Positions 6,139-15,718 are shown, numbered from the stretch's first letter. The stretch is 22,450 bases of DNA from Acidiferrobacter sp. (GCA_027335965.1 DAHWGZ010000006.1:1-22450), one strand, 5' to 3'. A program made the numbers and translations. The notes: generated by a model not told the origin, from the letters alone.

Positions 6139-7281
6139 TCAGAGCGCTATTTGATGGAAGCGCGACTGGGGTGCGCCGGCCTCGCCCGTCTCCGATGCGC
6201 TGCGGCGCAAGACCCCATAGCGGATGGTCGAGATCGCCGGCATGGACCGCACGGCCCTTGGCTCCTTGAGGCGCGTGTACTCGAGCCGTCCCAGGGGTTC
6301 GCTTGCGCGCGCCATGGTGCCGCCCCCCATGGCGTGCGCCATTTCCCGGGGCGGCATGCCATGCAAGAGCACGGCGGCGGCCAAGAGCGCCGCGCCGAGG
6401 AAGCCGGTCTCGACCGCCACCGAGCGCGCGAGGTGCGAGAATGCCCGCTCGTCGGCCTCGTGCGCGGGCGCGGCAAGGGTTCGCGGCGCGGGCTTCGCGG
6501 CGCGGATCCTGGGCACGAACAGAAAGCGGTTGGCGGCGCCCAGGGCGATGGCGACCGCGACGAGCGCGAGCTTGACCAGCAGTATGTGCCCGTAGGTGGA
6601 ATGAAAGAGCGGCCTGAAGCCGCCGAGGTAGTGATAGGCGGACAGGACCCCTGTTATGAGGATGGCGGCCAGCGCCATCGTCGCTATCGACGAAAGTCTT
6701 TGCACAAGGGCGAGGCGCACGGGCGTCGATAACCGCGCCTTCGAGAGAAACGGAAATATCGCGACGGTCATGGCGAATAGCCCCCCGGCCCAGATCGAGG
6801 CCGCCATGAGGTGCACGAAATCCACCCATTCGGGCGCCGTCCATTGTCCCTGATCCGCGGGATGGCCGGTCGCGCTGCGTGTAAAGGCGATGACGGCGGC
6901 GGCCAGCAGGATGCCATAGGCGGCGCGGTGGCGCGCGGGCCTACGCCCAATGAACCACGCGACCCACGCCATGAGCAGCATGACGGGCCGCGCCATCCAG
7001 ATGTGACCAAACGAGGTCTCGCGCACGACCAGGGGCAGCCAATGGCCAATGTGGCGCACGGATTGGCGGCTCATCTCGAGGGTGCGTCCGATGAGCAGCA
7101 CGAGGCTGCTCGCGGTAAGCGCCCCCAGGCTCGCGCCGGTCAGGCGCCACAGACGGCGATGGAAGGATTCGCGGGCCCCCTCGGGGATGATCCACAGACC
7201 GGTGGCAAGCGCGCCGATGACGGCGGCGAGCGCCATGATGTCAAAGGCGCTGATGGCGATATAGGGCAGGTGAGATAGCAT
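6139..7281 (-). CDS. copD: CopD-family copper resistance membrane protein
   Basis: This 380-residue inner-membrane protein has about eight hydrophobic spans. These include 'FDIMALAAVIGALATGLW' near the N terminus and 'DFVHLMAASIWAGGLFAMTV' near the middle, the latter holding a conserved His-rich helix typical of CopD. CopD works with CopC to move copper across the inner membrane. The ATG at 7281 is preferred over the in-frame upstream start at 7299, because an AGGGG ribosome site precedes it and the gene then begins four bases after the copC stop. The C-terminal tail of about 60 residues after the last span is hydrophilic and longer than usual, with 'STIRYGVLRRSASETG'. It is the last gene of the copper operon. 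Confidence 0.92.
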   Translation of the reverse strand: MLSHLPYIAISAFDIMALAAVIGALATGLWIIPEGARESFHRRLWRLTGASLGALTASSLVLLIGRTLEMSRQSVRHIGHWLPLVVRETSFGHIWMARPVMLLMAWVAWFIGRRPARHRAAYGILLAAAVIAFTRSATGHPADQGQWTAPEWVDFVHLMAASIWAGGLFAMTVAIFPFLSKARLSTPVRLALVQRLSSIATMALAAILITGVLSAYHYLGGFRPLFHSTYGHILLVKLALVAVAIALGAANRFLFVPRIRAAKPAPRTLAAPAHEADERAFSHLARSVAVETGFLGAALLAAAVLLHGMPPREMAHAMGGGTMARASEPLGRLEYTRLKEPRAVRSMPAISTIRYGVLRRSASETGEAGAPQSRFHQIAL

Positions 7282-7285
7282 CCGA

Positions 7286-7663
7286 TTAACCCCTGACACG
7301 GAACATGTAATGACCCTCGGTGTGATGGCCGTCGACCGCCACGACGCTCCAGTAGACGCGGTATTTGCCGGCCGCCAGGGGCTTTATGGTCGTTTCCAGA
7401 AGGCGGTCGTGGCTCCCCGCGACGACATGGCCCCGTCCTTGGCTTACCAACCGTCCGGCGGCATTCTTCACGGTCAGCGAACAAAAGAGCGCCTCGAGCC
7501 CGGCGTCAAACCAGATGCGCACGTGGTGGGGCGCGGTCTTCACGGTGGCCCCGACGCGTGGCCGGGAGCGATCAGGGAAGGCGTGCGCGCAGGCGGCGAC
7601 GGGTAGCAGCAGGGCGAGGAGGGCGGTCAGGGCGGCGCGTCTCATGGGCGGTCTGATGGTCAT
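7286..7663 (-). CDS. copC: CopC-family periplasmic copper-binding protein
   Basis: This 125-residue precursor begins with a signal peptide (about residues 1-26, cleaving after 'AACA'). The mature protein starts with His, as in CopC proteins where the N-terminal His helps bind Cu(II). The 'HAFPDRSRPRVGATV' start and the late 'VVAVDGHHTEGHYMF' segment, with its Asp and His ligands, fit the CopC/YobA beta-sandwich. It carries copper in the periplasm and passes it to CopD, encoded immediately downstream. The ATG at 7663 lies one base after the stop of the upstream barrel gene and has GAGGA in front. A later ATG at 7645 would cut the signal peptide. Confidence 0.93.
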   Translation of the reverse strand: MTIRPPMRRAALTALLALLLPVAACAHAFPDRSRPRVGATVKTAPHHVRIWFDAGLEALFCSLTVKNAAGRLVSQGRGHVVAGSHDRLLETTIKPLAAGKYRVYWSVVAVDGHHTEGHYMFRVRG

Positions 7664-7664
7664 T

Positions 7665-8573
7665 TTAGGCAATCCTCGGGGTTGCGGGGAAGAGTGGCGC
7701 ACCCAGGCTATGGGGGAAGATGTCGTCGAGATAGAAGCCGACGCCCAGTATCACGCCAAGGCCTCGGCCGCTCGCCCGGTTGACCGGAATGGTCGCCTCC
7801 AGGCCGACCTGTCCGTAATGTCCGATCCAGACAAAGCCCGGGTCGATGGTGCCGAGCGTCCGTCCGGCATACGGTCCGCTCGTATAGGTCTGCATCGGGA
7901 ATTCCACGAGCGGCACGAGGTTGTTGAAGGGGGCGTGCAGCCCGATATCGCGGACGTAGGACTGAAGATAGGGGAGGCTGTACTGGACCGACAGGCCCCA
8001 TGTGACGGATCGTGGGACATCGGCCGCCGACGGGATATTGGCGGCCACCATGCCCGTTAACGCAAATGGCCGCAGCAGGCGGATCTTGCTTGGTAGATCG
8101 CCCATGCCGCGGCCAAACAGCAGCGTAGGGGACAATACCGAGTAGGGCTCACCGACCCCGGCGCTGCCGGTGTCGTTGAGGGATTCGTTCAAGGCGCCCG
8201 TGATCAGCGTCTCTTGGCTGTCGCTCTTCCAGAGCAGGTAGCTTAGGCCTATCGCAACGTTGCCGAAACCGCTCGGCACGGCCTGGCCGCCGGCGCCCTG
8301 GTAGGCCCCGCCGATGCTGAGCGCCAGGTCTTTTGTGAGGGTCTTTGATTCGGTCGCGGAGGCCGTGGAGACGTCAGGGGAGGGGCTGCCGGGCGTGCTG
8401 CTCAAGGCGGCGCGGCCGAAGCCCAAGTCGAACTCGTCGGTGACCCCCGGATCGGAAAAGGTCAGGGTGCCTGGGAAGACGCGCATGCCGGCAATGGCGT
8501 GGGCATGGGCGCTTGCCGCAAGCGCGCGCAAAACGACTCCCGCGGCGACCGCGGTGTACCGTCGGACAGACAT
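7665..8573 (-). CDS. Putative outer-membrane beta-barrel protein of the copper operon
   Basis: This 302-residue protein starts with a signal peptide (residues 1-24, 'RALAASAHA'). It continues with alternating strand-like segments rich in Gly, Ser and aromatics, such as 'LALSIGGAYQGAG', 'FGNVAIGLSYLLWK' and 'GLSVQYSLPYLQSY', ending in 'GVILGVGFYLDDIFP'. This is the pattern of an outer-membrane barrel of the loosely defined transporter/MetA-pathway type. It is the first gene of a three-gene operon with copC and copD, so a role in copper passage across or sensing at the outer membrane is plausible but inferred from context only. The ATG at 8573 has an AGGATCC ribosome site. It is not CopB or PcoB, because the Met/His-rich N terminus of those proteins is missing. 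Confidence 0.7.
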   Translation of the reverse strand: MSVRRYTAVAAGVVLRALAASAHAHAIAGMRVFPGTLTFSDPGVTDEFDLGFGRAALSSTPGSPSPDVSTASATESKTLTKDLALSIGGAYQGAGGQAVPSGFGNVAIGLSYLLWKSDSQETLITGALNESLNDTGSAGVGEPYSVLSPTLLFGRGMGDLPSKIRLLRPFALTGMVAANIPSAADVPRSVTWGLSVQYSLPYLQSYVRDIGLHAPFNNLVPLVEFPMQTYTSGPYAGRTLGTIDPGFVWIGHYGQVGLEATIPVNRASGRGLGVILGVGFYLDDIFPHSLGAPLFPATPRIA

Positions 8574-9243
8574 GGAATGGATCCTAAGAGATTGTTGATC
8601 AGTCTTTGTAAGCCCCAGGGGACCTTATTTTACCATCGGGTGTGACACGGGCTCAGCTATTTTGTTCCGTGGCGGCCAAGAATCGCAAGCGCCGATGCGG
8701 CCAGGCGCCGAAAAGGGGCATTCCAATGTCTCATGGTGTTGGTATCACCGCCCGCCCGCGGGTCGCGGAGCAGGCCGGGGCCCGACGCCCGGGCCCGCGA
8801 ACGGGGAGAAGATAAGGCCCGGATTTCGATCAGGAAATGGCGCCAGTGGCCTCATGGGGCGGGGCGCCGCTGACCGGCATCCCCGCATGGTGCGCGCCTT
8901 TGCGCCCCGCCCCGGCCTCCGCGCGGGCGAGGCCGAGGGGCGCATCCGGGAGGGGTTCGCCCAATGGACGAAACGGCCGGTGGCCTTCCAGCGGGGCGCC
9001 TTCGATCCCGGACTTGCCAGGCCTCTGGTGTAGGATACTGGGGGCGAACCTATACTAGGCCGCGCATCCCCCGGGGGTCCGTGCGGGGCGCGTGCGCGCC
9101 GTCGGGTTCGCGCGCAGGCCGGCGTCGGCGCGATGGCGCGGGGCTTGAGCTTCGGCGCGAGGGCCGCTTCACCCATGGCCCTGTGTCCGGGAAGGCGGGG
9201 CGGCCCGTGGGCAGCCAGACTTTAGGGAACGGCAGGAGATCGT
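8574..9243. other. Intergenic region without a supported gene
   Basis: This lies between two divergently read units. The left 70 bases are less GC-rich and should hold the promoter of the copper operon; TAAAAT on the minus strand near 8628-8633 is a possible -10 box without a clear -35. The rest is very GC-rich with only shadow frames. A TATACT hexamer at 9051-9056 on the plus strand could be a -10 box for the DUF4337 gene, but no convincing -35 precedes it. Confidence 0.4.
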
Positions 9244-9825
9244 ATGAGCGAGAATGGAGTCCACACCCATGCGCCGCATGAGGAGTTCGTCCAAGAGGCC
9301 GCGGAAGGCCACCATAAGCACCACACCCTGAATCAGTGGGTGGCCATCTTCACGGCCATTCTCGCCACCTTGGGCGCGGTCGTAAGCTACCAGGGCACGC
9401 GCACCATGAACGAGGTGCTCCTCTATAAAAATGAGGCGATCTTGCAAAAGACCCATGCGGCCGACCAGTGGAATTATTACCAGGCGGTCAGCACCAAGGC
9501 ACATATCATGCAGTTGGCGGTCGCCATCCTGCCGCCCTCGAAGACAAGGCTGTTTCGCAAGAAGATTGCCAAGTACATGGCGCAAAAGGTGACGATCAAG
9601 GCGCGCGCCGATGCCCTGGAGGCCAGCTCGAAGCGGGCCGACCAGGAATCCGCGCGGCTCGATCGGCCCCACAACGGCATGGCCTTGAGCCTGATCTTCA
9701 TCCAGATCGCCATTTCGCTCGCCTCCATAACGGCGCTGACCGGCCGCAAATGGCTCTTTGTCGCCGCCGGTGTCGCGGCTGCCCTGGGCGCGGGGCTGTG
9801 GGGCTATGCGATGTGGCTGGTCTGA
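9244..9825 (+). CDS. DUF4337 family membrane protein
   Basis: This 193-residue protein matches the DUF4337 pattern. It has a His-rich N terminus ('HEEFVQEAAEGHHKHH'), one membrane span at about residues 31-50 and a soluble coil-like middle region. That middle region holds 'ADQWNYYQAVSTKAHIMQLA', the most characteristic family block. Two C-terminal spans follow at about 147-167 and 171-193. The function of the family is unknown; it is common in Gram-negative bacteria. The ATG at 9244 has a clear AGGAG ribosome site. A small inverted repeat at 9841-9858 follows the gene. Confidence 0.87.
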   Translation: MSENGVHTHAPHEEFVQEAAEGHHKHHTLNQWVAIFTAILATLGAVVSYQGTRTMNEVLLYKNEAILQKTHAADQWNYYQAVSTKAHIMQLAVAILPPSKTRLFRKKIAKYMAQKVTIKARADALEASSKRADQESARLDRPHNGMALSLIFIQIAISLASITALTGRKWLFVAAGVAAALGAGLWGYAMWLV

Positions 9826-9840
9826 GCATGGCCATGGACG

Positions 9841-9858
9841 GGTCGCGGGCCAGCGACC
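9841..9858 (+). terminator. Possible hairpin after the DUF4337 gene
   Basis: GGTCGC and GCGACC pair as a six-base stem around a six-base loop, 16 bases after the stop codon. No T-run follows, so this is a weak terminator at most. Confidence 0.25.
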
Positions 9859-10618
9859 AGGACACGCTCGTGTCACGCGAAAGCGCTCGGGCCGGGGCCC
9901 GCGCAAAGATCGGGCCCAGCCGGTTCGCGAGGCCGATCCGGTAGCGTGCCGATCGCCACCCGCGCATGAGGTCGGCGGGCTCGCTCCGGCAGGAATGAAG
10001 CGCCAGGACGCGAGCAGGGGTGAGGCGTTGGCGCACCATGGCGGTCACCTTGGCGCGCGGGTCCAGGTACGCGTTGCGCGATCAGGCAAGCCGCCTCGTG
10101 CCAGCCCTCGCCTTCTGCGCCAAAGCCCCATCGCCCTTTCCGTCTTGCGATCGAGGCGCGCCCTTGCGGGCGTACCGGCCCGCCCGGTTGGCTTTCGGGG
10201 CTCGCAACGGGGTTGTTTCTGCCTGCGGCTTCGGAACCGCGCGTGGGCGCGGCGATGGGAGTGGCCTTCAGGCGCCGCTGTGGGCCAAGCCTTCTCGTGG
10301 CGTTTTGCCACCCCTTCCCCCGGCGTCCATCGGCCTCGTTGCCAGAGGACCGCCTCACGCGGCGCGCACTCATGATCGACAATTGGACAGCCATGACAAA
10401 GGTAAGGGGATCTGCAGCCCTTCGTCGGGCGCTTTATGACCCTCCAAAAAGCGTGGAGACTTTTCCGTAGCCGTCATATGCCTGCCCTCGTTGATTTTTC
10501 GGGGTTCTCTCGATACGCTCTTTGCCGGTCGATAAAGGGATGGCAATACCTTGAACCTATGAATGGGTCGGCGGGGCCGTGGCGGGAATTTTGATATAAA
10601 ACAATGAAAGGGGGGAAA
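9859..10618. other. Long intergenic region without a supported gene
   Basis: About 750 bases lie between the DUF4337 and TraT-like genes. The left two-thirds is GC-rich with only shadow frames on both strands. From about 10370 the composition becomes less GC-rich. An open frame ending at 10470 has a final segment ('RGSAALRRALYDPPKSVETF') that looks more protein-like than the rest, perhaps a fragment. The last 100 bases should contain the promoter of the downstream lipoprotein gene. Confidence 0.4.
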
Positions 10619-11356
10619 ATGTTACAAAAAAGTTTACGTCTCGTACCCGTGCTCACGCTCGGGGCGCTTTTGGCGGGTTGCGCTACCGCTAACGGTCCGG
10701 CCCCCCAGGGCACGAGCTCCAGCGGCTTGTCGGCTGGGAATATGCGGCTTTCCGCGCGCATGTCGTCTAGCATCTTTTTGCAGCCCGTTGGGCCGGCCAA
10801 GAAGGTCGTCTACGTGGAGGGCCACAACACGTCGAGCGCGCAGGGTCTTCACTTTGGCCAGTTTATCACGCAGGAGCTTGTGGCCAAGGGCTACCGTATT
10901 ACCAACAACCCCCGCTACGCGCACTACATGCTCCTTTACAATATTCGTTACGTGGGCAAGGAGCAGGCCTCGCATGCCGCGGCCGGCGCCCTGGCGGGCG
11001 GCTTTGGCGGTGCTGTCATCGGAAGCGTCGCGGGCAATGGCAATGGCGCTTTGGTTGGCGGCGGAATCGGCGCCCTCGCCGGCGGCATCATTGGGGCGAT
11101 GTTCCCGACCAATCATTACATGATGGTGGTGGATATCCAGCTCGAGCAGCGCCAGAAAGGGGCCTATACGGCCACCAACACCTTCGCGAGCCAGGGCACC
11201 AACAGTTCCGTCAGCAGTTCGGCCGGGGGCATCAACGGCTGGATGATCTATCGCGATCGCATCGTGGCCCAGGCCAGCGGGATGCGCCTGCGCTTCTCCT
11301 ATGCGACGCCCGCCATGAGCCATGAGGTGGCCGGCGAACTCGCCGGACTCTTCTGA
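10619..11356 (+). CDS. TraT-like complement resistance/surface exclusion lipoprotein
   Basis: This 245-residue precursor has a lipoprotein signal with lipobox 'LLAGC', giving lipidated Cys21. The body follows the TraT pattern: 'MSSSIFLQPVGPAKKVVYVE' with a following 'NTS', a middle 'LVAKGYRITNNPRYAHYMLL', and a glycine-zipper membrane stretch (about residues 118-160) rich in GxxxG. On F-like plasmids TraT blocks mating between donor cells and protects against complement. Chromosomal copies are widespread and their role is less clear. No other transfer gene is present here. The ATG at 10619 is chosen over the in-frame ATG at 10604 because GGGGGG lies five bases upstream, while the earlier start has none. 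It appears to be a single-gene unit. Confidence 0.9.
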   Translation: MLQKSLRLVPVLTLGALLAGCATANGPAPQGTSSSGLSAGNMRLSARMSSSIFLQPVGPAKKVVYVEGHNTSSAQGLHFGQFITQELVAKGYRITNNPRYAHYMLLYNIRYVGKEQASHAAAGALAGGFGGAVIGSVAGNGNGALVGGGIGALAGGIIGAMFPTNHYMMVVDIQLEQRQKGAYTATNTFASQGTNSSVSSSAGGINGWMIYRDRIVAQASGMRLRFSYATPAMSHEVAGELAGLF

Positions 11357-11368
11357 TGCGCGCCTGAA

Positions 11369-11413
11369 CCAAGCCCCGCCTTCGCAGGCGCGCGGCCTCG
11401 AAACGGGGCTTGG
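11369..11413 (+). terminator. Inverted repeat after the TraT-like gene
   Basis: CCAAGCCCCG (11369-11378) and CGGGGCTTGG (11404-11413) pair perfectly over ten bases with a 25-base loop, starting 12 bases after the stop codon. It probably folds at the end of the transcript. There is no T-run, so it may act as an RNA-stabilising structure or an atypical terminator. Confidence 0.5.
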
Positions 11414-11928
11414 GGGCAAGGGCAGATAGCGCCGCCTCACGGGGGCGCTTTTCGTCGTTTGGGCGGGCGCGCGGCGGCGTTTTCCCGGAATCGCGAGCAG
11501 GGATGCGAGACAGGGCCGCGGATGGGCCCGACGAGGACGTTGGCCTGCGCCCCGGCTTCGGGCTCGGTCCTGACGGCGTGGGGGCGGACCCCCCGCCGGG
11601 CCCTGGACGCGCACGCCCGTTCCGGAATGCGCGCGCCCCCGGCGCCTCCGCGCGGATCAGCCCGCCCCGCCGCCGCGCGGCGCGGGGGGCTCTGCCAGGC
11701 TTAACCATTGCGCGGGCCTGTCGGACCGATCCACGCCTTGGCATTTCTTCCATTACGATCCGCCATTGCCGTTAAGGGCGCCCGGGGGGCCGGATCGCCT
11801 TGCTTTTTACGGGGCCCGCGCAGAGACTGTTCGATGAAGTGTCGTGTGTGGCTCGCCGCGAGCGCAGGCGGGACGGTCCCGTTTTTGCGGCAGGGCTTTG
11901 GCGGGTCAGGGCCTCGCAGGGAGACGTG
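11414..11928. other. Intergenic region upstream of acetate kinase
   Basis: This GC-rich stretch carries only shadow frames. A near-perfect GC palindrome at about 11665-11687 (CCCCGC arm and GCGGGG arm around CGCCGCGCGGCG) can form a strong hairpin. No convincing promoter is visible. The in-frame extension of ackA back to 11800 lacks a ribosome site and reads as untranslated sequence. Confidence 0.4.
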
Positions 11929-13116
11929 ATGGCGGGCGCGCATCTCATACTCAGCGTGAACAGCGGCTCCTCGTCGCTCAAGTTTTCGCTCTACCAGCTG
12001 AGCGGGAACGCGGAGGCGTGGCTGGCGGACGGGGCGGTGGAGCGTATTGGCGAACCGGATGGCCAGCTTTGGATGCGGACGGCCGGGCGGGAGAGTCCCG
12101 CGGCGCGGCGCGGGGATTTTCGCGGGCACGCCGTTGCGCTGCATGCGGCGCTCGAAGCCCTGGAACGCCCGGATCTCCCGCAGCCCGAGGCCGTCGGTCA
12201 CCGCGTGGTCCACGGAGGAGCGGAATACTCCAAGCCGCGGCGGGTTGACGCGGGCCTCTTGGAGGCCTTGCGCCGACTGATCCCGCTCGCGCCGCTGCAC
12301 CTGCCAAGCCAGATCCAGGTCATGGAGGCCGTCCTGGCCCATGCCCCGGGTCTGCCGCAAGTGGCTTGTTTCGACACCGCGTTTCACCGTTCCATGCCGG
12401 CACTGGCCAAACACCTTCCATTACCCCGCTCGCTGTGGCGCGAAGGACTGCAACGCTACGGATTTCACGGGCTGTCCTGCGAGTATATCGTGAGTGCGTT
12501 GGGCGACGAGGCCCGCGGGCGCGTGATCATCGCGCACCTTGGCAATGGCGCGAGCCTCACGGCCGTGCGTGACGGGGCGTCGCTCGATACCACCATGGGC
12601 TTCACCCCAAGCGGCGGTTTGATGATGGGGACGCGCACTGGCGATGTGGACCCCGGGGTGCTGCTATACCTGATGAATGAGAAGGGCTACGACGCCCGCG
12701 GCCTCGAGGGGTTGGTGGACCATCAGGCGGGACTGCTGGGCGTATCCGGCATCAGTTCGGACATGAAGACGCTTTTGGGGAGCGAAGACGGATTTGCCGC
12801 CGAGGCGGTGGCCTTATTCTGTTATCAGGCGCGCAAGCATGTCGGGGCGCTCGTCGCGGTGTTGGGGGGCCTGGACGCGCTGGTTTTCACCGGTGGCATC
12901 GGCGAGCGCGCGGCGGCCGTGCGTCGCGATATATGCCGCGGGCTCGAGTATCTGGGCCTGCGCCTGGATGCCCACCGCAATGCGGTCGATGCGCCGGTCA
13001 TCAGCACCCCGGATAGCGCCTGCGCGGTGCGTGTGATCCCCACCAACGAGGACCTGATGATCGCGCGCCATAGCCGCGATTTGCTTTGGGCCCCGGCGAT
13101 GGACGCCGCCCCTTGA
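11929..13116 (+). CDS. ackA: Acetate kinase
   Basis: This 395-residue enzyme converts acetyl phosphate and ADP to acetate and ATP. The family landmarks are in place: 'NSGSSSLKF' at residues 11-19 (phosphate and substrate site), 'GHRVVHGG' near 90, 'FDTAFH' near 147, 'HLGNGASL' from 203, 'GGIGER' at 322-327, and 'IPTNEDLMIARH' near the C terminus. Length is normal for AckA. The ATG at 11929 has AGGGAG just upstream. It is followed 123 bases later by phosphoketolase on the same strand. That enzyme makes acetyl phosphate, so the two genes complete a route from sugar phosphate to acetate plus ATP. No phosphotransacetylase gene is seen. Confidence 0.97.
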   Translation: MAGAHLILSVNSGSSSLKFSLYQLSGNAEAWLADGAVERIGEPDGQLWMRTAGRESPAARRGDFRGHAVALHAALEALERPDLPQPEAVGHRVVHGGAEYSKPRRVDAGLLEALRRLIPLAPLHLPSQIQVMEAVLAHAPGLPQVACFDTAFHRSMPALAKHLPLPRSLWREGLQRYGFHGLSCEYIVSALGDEARGRVIIAHLGNGASLTAVRDGASLDTTMGFTPSGGLMMGTRTGDVDPGVLLYLMNEKGYDARGLEGLVDHQAGLLGVSGISSDMKTLLGSEDGFAAEAVALFCYQARKHVGALVAVLGGLDALVFTGGIGERAAAVRRDICRGLEYLGLRLDAHRNAVDAPVISTPDSACAVRVIPTNEDLMIARHSRDLLWAPAMDAAP

Positions 13117-13239
13117 GGCCCGTGGGCGGCGTCGCGCCGGGGGTCTGATGGAGGGCCGAGAGACGCCCGCGGGCGGCCCAAGACAAGCCGTTACCGATTC
13201 GGGTCGATGCATACCACCCCAACCCATGGGAGGCGGACC

Positions 13240-15633
13240 GTGAATGAAAGCATGACTGCTGTCGTGGATGTGAAGAGACAGGAACCCTCGGCCGAGGAGG
13301 TGGAGCTGTGGGACCGCTATTGGCGGGCCGCCAACTATCTCTGCGTGGGGCAGATTTTCCTGATGGAAAACCCCTTGCTGCGTGAGCCGCTCAAGCCCGA
13401 GCACATCAAGCCGCGCCTGCTGGGCCACTGGGGGACGGATCCGGCGCTCAATCTCATCTATGTGCACCTGAACCGCCTGATTCGGCGCACGGGGGCGCAG
13501 GTGCTGTATGTCACGGGCCCCGGACACGGCGCGCCCGCGATGTTGGCCAATACGTGGCTGGAGGGGACCTACACGGAGACCTACCCGGAGGTGAGCGGGG
13601 ACGCCGACGGCATGCGTCGCCTGTTCCGTCAGTTCTCGACGCCCGGCGGCGTGCCAAGCCATGTGAGTGCGCATACCCCCGGTTCCATCCATGAGGGCGG
13701 CGAGCTCGGCTATGCCTTGGTGCACGCCTTCGGTGCCGCCTTCGACAATCCGGACCTTGTGGTGGCGTGCGTGGTGGGTGACGGGGAGGCCGAGACCGCG
13801 CCCGCCGAGGGCGGCTGGAAGTCGGTGAGCTTCCTGAACCCCGCGCGCGACGGGGCGGTGCTGCCCATACTGCAGCTGAACGGCTACAAGATCTCCGGCC
13901 CCACCTTGCTCGCGCGGACCTCGGACGAGGACATCGGGCGGCTGTTCGCGGGATACGGCTACCACGTGCGTTTCGTCGAGGGGGATGAGCCCATGGCCGT
14001 GCACCGCGCGCTCGCCGCGGCGCTCGATGAGGCCTATGCGGATATCCGCGCGGCCCAGGAGGTGGCGCGCCGGCAGGGATTCTCCGGGCGCCCCGCGTGG
14101 CCCTTGATCGTGCTCCGCACGCCCAAAGGTTGGACCGGCCCGAAGAGCCTTCATGGGCTACCGGTGGAAGGCAGTTTTCGCGCCCACCAGGTGCCGCTGC
14201 CCGAGGCGCGCAGCGACCCAAAGGAGCTGCGGATGCTGGAGGCCTGGTTGCGCTCGTACCGTCCCGAGGAGTTGTTCGATCAGGCGGGCCGCCCGCGACC
14301 GGAACTGGTGGCGCTCGCCCCCGAGGGCGATCGCCGCATGGGCGCCAATCCGCATGCCAATGCCGGCGGGTGCCTGGAGGATCTGGCGCTGCCGGATTTC
14401 ACGGAGCATGCGGTGGCGGTCGCGTCGCCGGGCGGCGTGCGCGCCGAGGCCACCCGCGTGCTCGGCGGGTACCTGCGGGAGGTGTTTCGCAAAAACGCCG
14501 CGAGCGCCAACTTCCGCCTGTTCTGTCCCGACGAGACCAATTCCAACCGCCTGGGTGACGTGTTCGAGGCCACCAACCGTTGCTGGGTGCGGCCCGCGCT
14601 GCCCACGGATGAGCATCTATCGCCGGACGGACGCGTGATGGAGGTCTTGAGCGAGCACTGTTGTCAGGGTTGGCTGGAGGGCTATCTCCTTACCGGCCGG
14701 CACGGGCTGTTTGCGTCCTACGAGGCCTTCGCGACCATCGTGGACTCGATGTTGAACCAGCATGCCAAGTGGCTCAAGACATGCCGCGAGCTGCCGTGGC
14801 GGCGTCCCGGCCCCTCGCTCAACTACCTGCTCACCTCCCATGTCTGGCGTCAGGACCACAACGGCTATAGCCATCAGGGGCCAGGCTTCATCGATACGGT
14901 GATGAACAAGAAGGGCACCGTCACGCGGATCTACTTGCCGCCCGACGCCAATTGCCTGCTCGCGATCACGGATCACTGTCTGCGCAGCCGCAACTACATC
15001 AATCTCATCGTGGCCGGCAAGCAACCGGAGCTGCAATGGCTGGATATGGAGAGCGCCCGCCGCCACTGCGCCCGGGGCGCCTCCGTGTGGGCCTGGGCGG
15101 GGACCGATGAGGGCGGTACGCCCGACGTCGTGCTGGGTTGCGCCGGCGATGTGCCGACCCTGGAGACGGTGGCGGCCGCGTGGCTCTTGCGCCGGCATCT
15201 TCCCCAATTGCGGGTGCGCGTGGTGAACGTGGTGGATCTCATGACGCTCTCGCCGGCCGCCTACCATCCCCACGGCCTTGACGACGACAGCTTCCGGGCG
15301 CTGTTCACCGATGAGGCGCCGGTGGTCTTCGCCTTTCACGGCTATCCGCGCATGGTGCATGACTTGGTGCACGGTCGATCGAACCCCGCGCGCTTTCATG
15401 TGCCGGGTTATCGGGAGGAGGGGACCACCACCACGCCCTTCGACATGGCGGTGGTCAATCAGATCAGCCGCTATCATCTGGCGATGAAGGCCTTGCATTA
15501 CGCGCCGCGCCTGCATTCCGAGGCCGTCTCTCTCGTGGACCTGTTTCAGGACAAGCTGCGCGAGCATGAGGTGTACACGCGCCGCCATTTCGAGGATCTC
15601 CCCGAGATTCGCGACTGGCGCTGGGAGCCCTAG
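13240..15633 (+). CDS. xfp: Xylulose-5-phosphate/fructose-6-phosphate phosphoketolase
   Basis: This 797-residue thiamine diphosphate enzyme splits xylulose 5-phosphate (and often fructose 6-phosphate) with phosphate into acetyl phosphate and an aldose phosphate. Visible family marks are 'GPGHGAP' (93-99), phosphoketolase signature 1 '[14 protein letters not shown]' (152-165), and signature 2 '[14 protein letters not shown]' beginning at 180. The Asn at 214 ('LQLNGYKI') completes the thiamine diphosphate and metal motif. The C-terminal half includes '[14 protein letters not shown]', also typical. The start is taken as GTG 13240 because GGGAGG lies six bases upstream; an in-frame ATG at 13252 is too far from it, and the extension to 13207 lacks a site. 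Whether fructose 6-phosphate is used cannot be told from sequence. Confidence 0.97.
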   Translation: MNESMTAVVDVKRQEPSAEEVELWDRYWRAANYLCVGQIFLMENPLLREPLKPEHIKPRLLGHWGTDPALNLIYVHLNRLIRRTGAQVLYVTGPGHGAPAMLANTWLEGTYTETYPEVSGDADGMRRLFRQFSTPGGVPSHVSAHTPGSIHEGGELGYALVHAFGAAFDNPDLVVACVVGDGEAETAPAEGGWKSVSFLNPARDGAVLPILQLNGYKISGPTLLARTSDEDIGRLFAGYGYHVRFVEGDEPMAVHRALAAALDEAYADIRAAQEVARRQGFSGRPAWPLIVLRTPKGWTGPKSLHGLPVEGSFRAHQVPLPEARSDPKELRMLEAWLRSYRPEELFDQAGRPRPELVALAPEGDRRMGANPHANAGGCLEDLALPDFTEHAVAVASPGGVRAEATRVLGGYLREVFRKNAASANFRLFCPDETNSNRLGDVFEATNRCWVRPALPTDEHLSPDGRVMEVLSEHCCQGWLEGYLLTGRHGLFASYEAFATIVDSMLNQHAKWLKTCRELPWRRPGPSLNYLLTSHVWRQDHNGYSHQGPGFIDTVMNKKGTVTRIYLPPDANCLLAITDHCLRSRNYINLIVAGKQPELQWLDMESARRHCARGASVWAWAGTDEGGTPDVVLGCAGDVPTLETVAAAWLLRRHLPQLRVRVVNVVDLMTLSPAAYHPHGLDDDSFRALFTDEAPVVFAFHGYPRMVHDLVHGRSNPARFHVPGYREEGTTTTPFDMAVVNQISRYHLAMKALHYAPRLHSEAVSLVDLFQDKLREHEVYTRRHFEDLPEIRDWRWEP

Positions 15634-15660
15634 GGCGGCCCACCTGAAAAGCCTCGGGTT

Positions 15661-15718
15661 CGGCGGCAAGCGCCGGGCCGCGAAGGCGCCTCGGGTGTGG
15701 GGCTATCAAGGGCGCCTT
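15661..15718. terminator. Convergent hairpins between phosphoketolase and the export operon
   Basis: Two inverted repeats fill the gap between converging genes: CGGCG/CGCCG at 15661-15675 with a five-base loop, and AAGGCGCC (15683-15690) with GGCGCCTT (15711-15718). The second overlaps the stop codon of the permease gene on the minus strand and could serve transcripts from both sides. Confidence 0.45.

Noticed and set aside
9758..10375. 205-codon plus-strand frame after the DUF4337 gene
   Set aside because: It begins within the DUF4337 gene in another frame and is composed of Arg/Pro/Ala-rich sequence typical of GC-rich shadows.
12814..14154. Minus-strand frame of 446 codons across ackA and xfp
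   Set aside because: It lies opposite two unmistakable enzymes and shows no family features.
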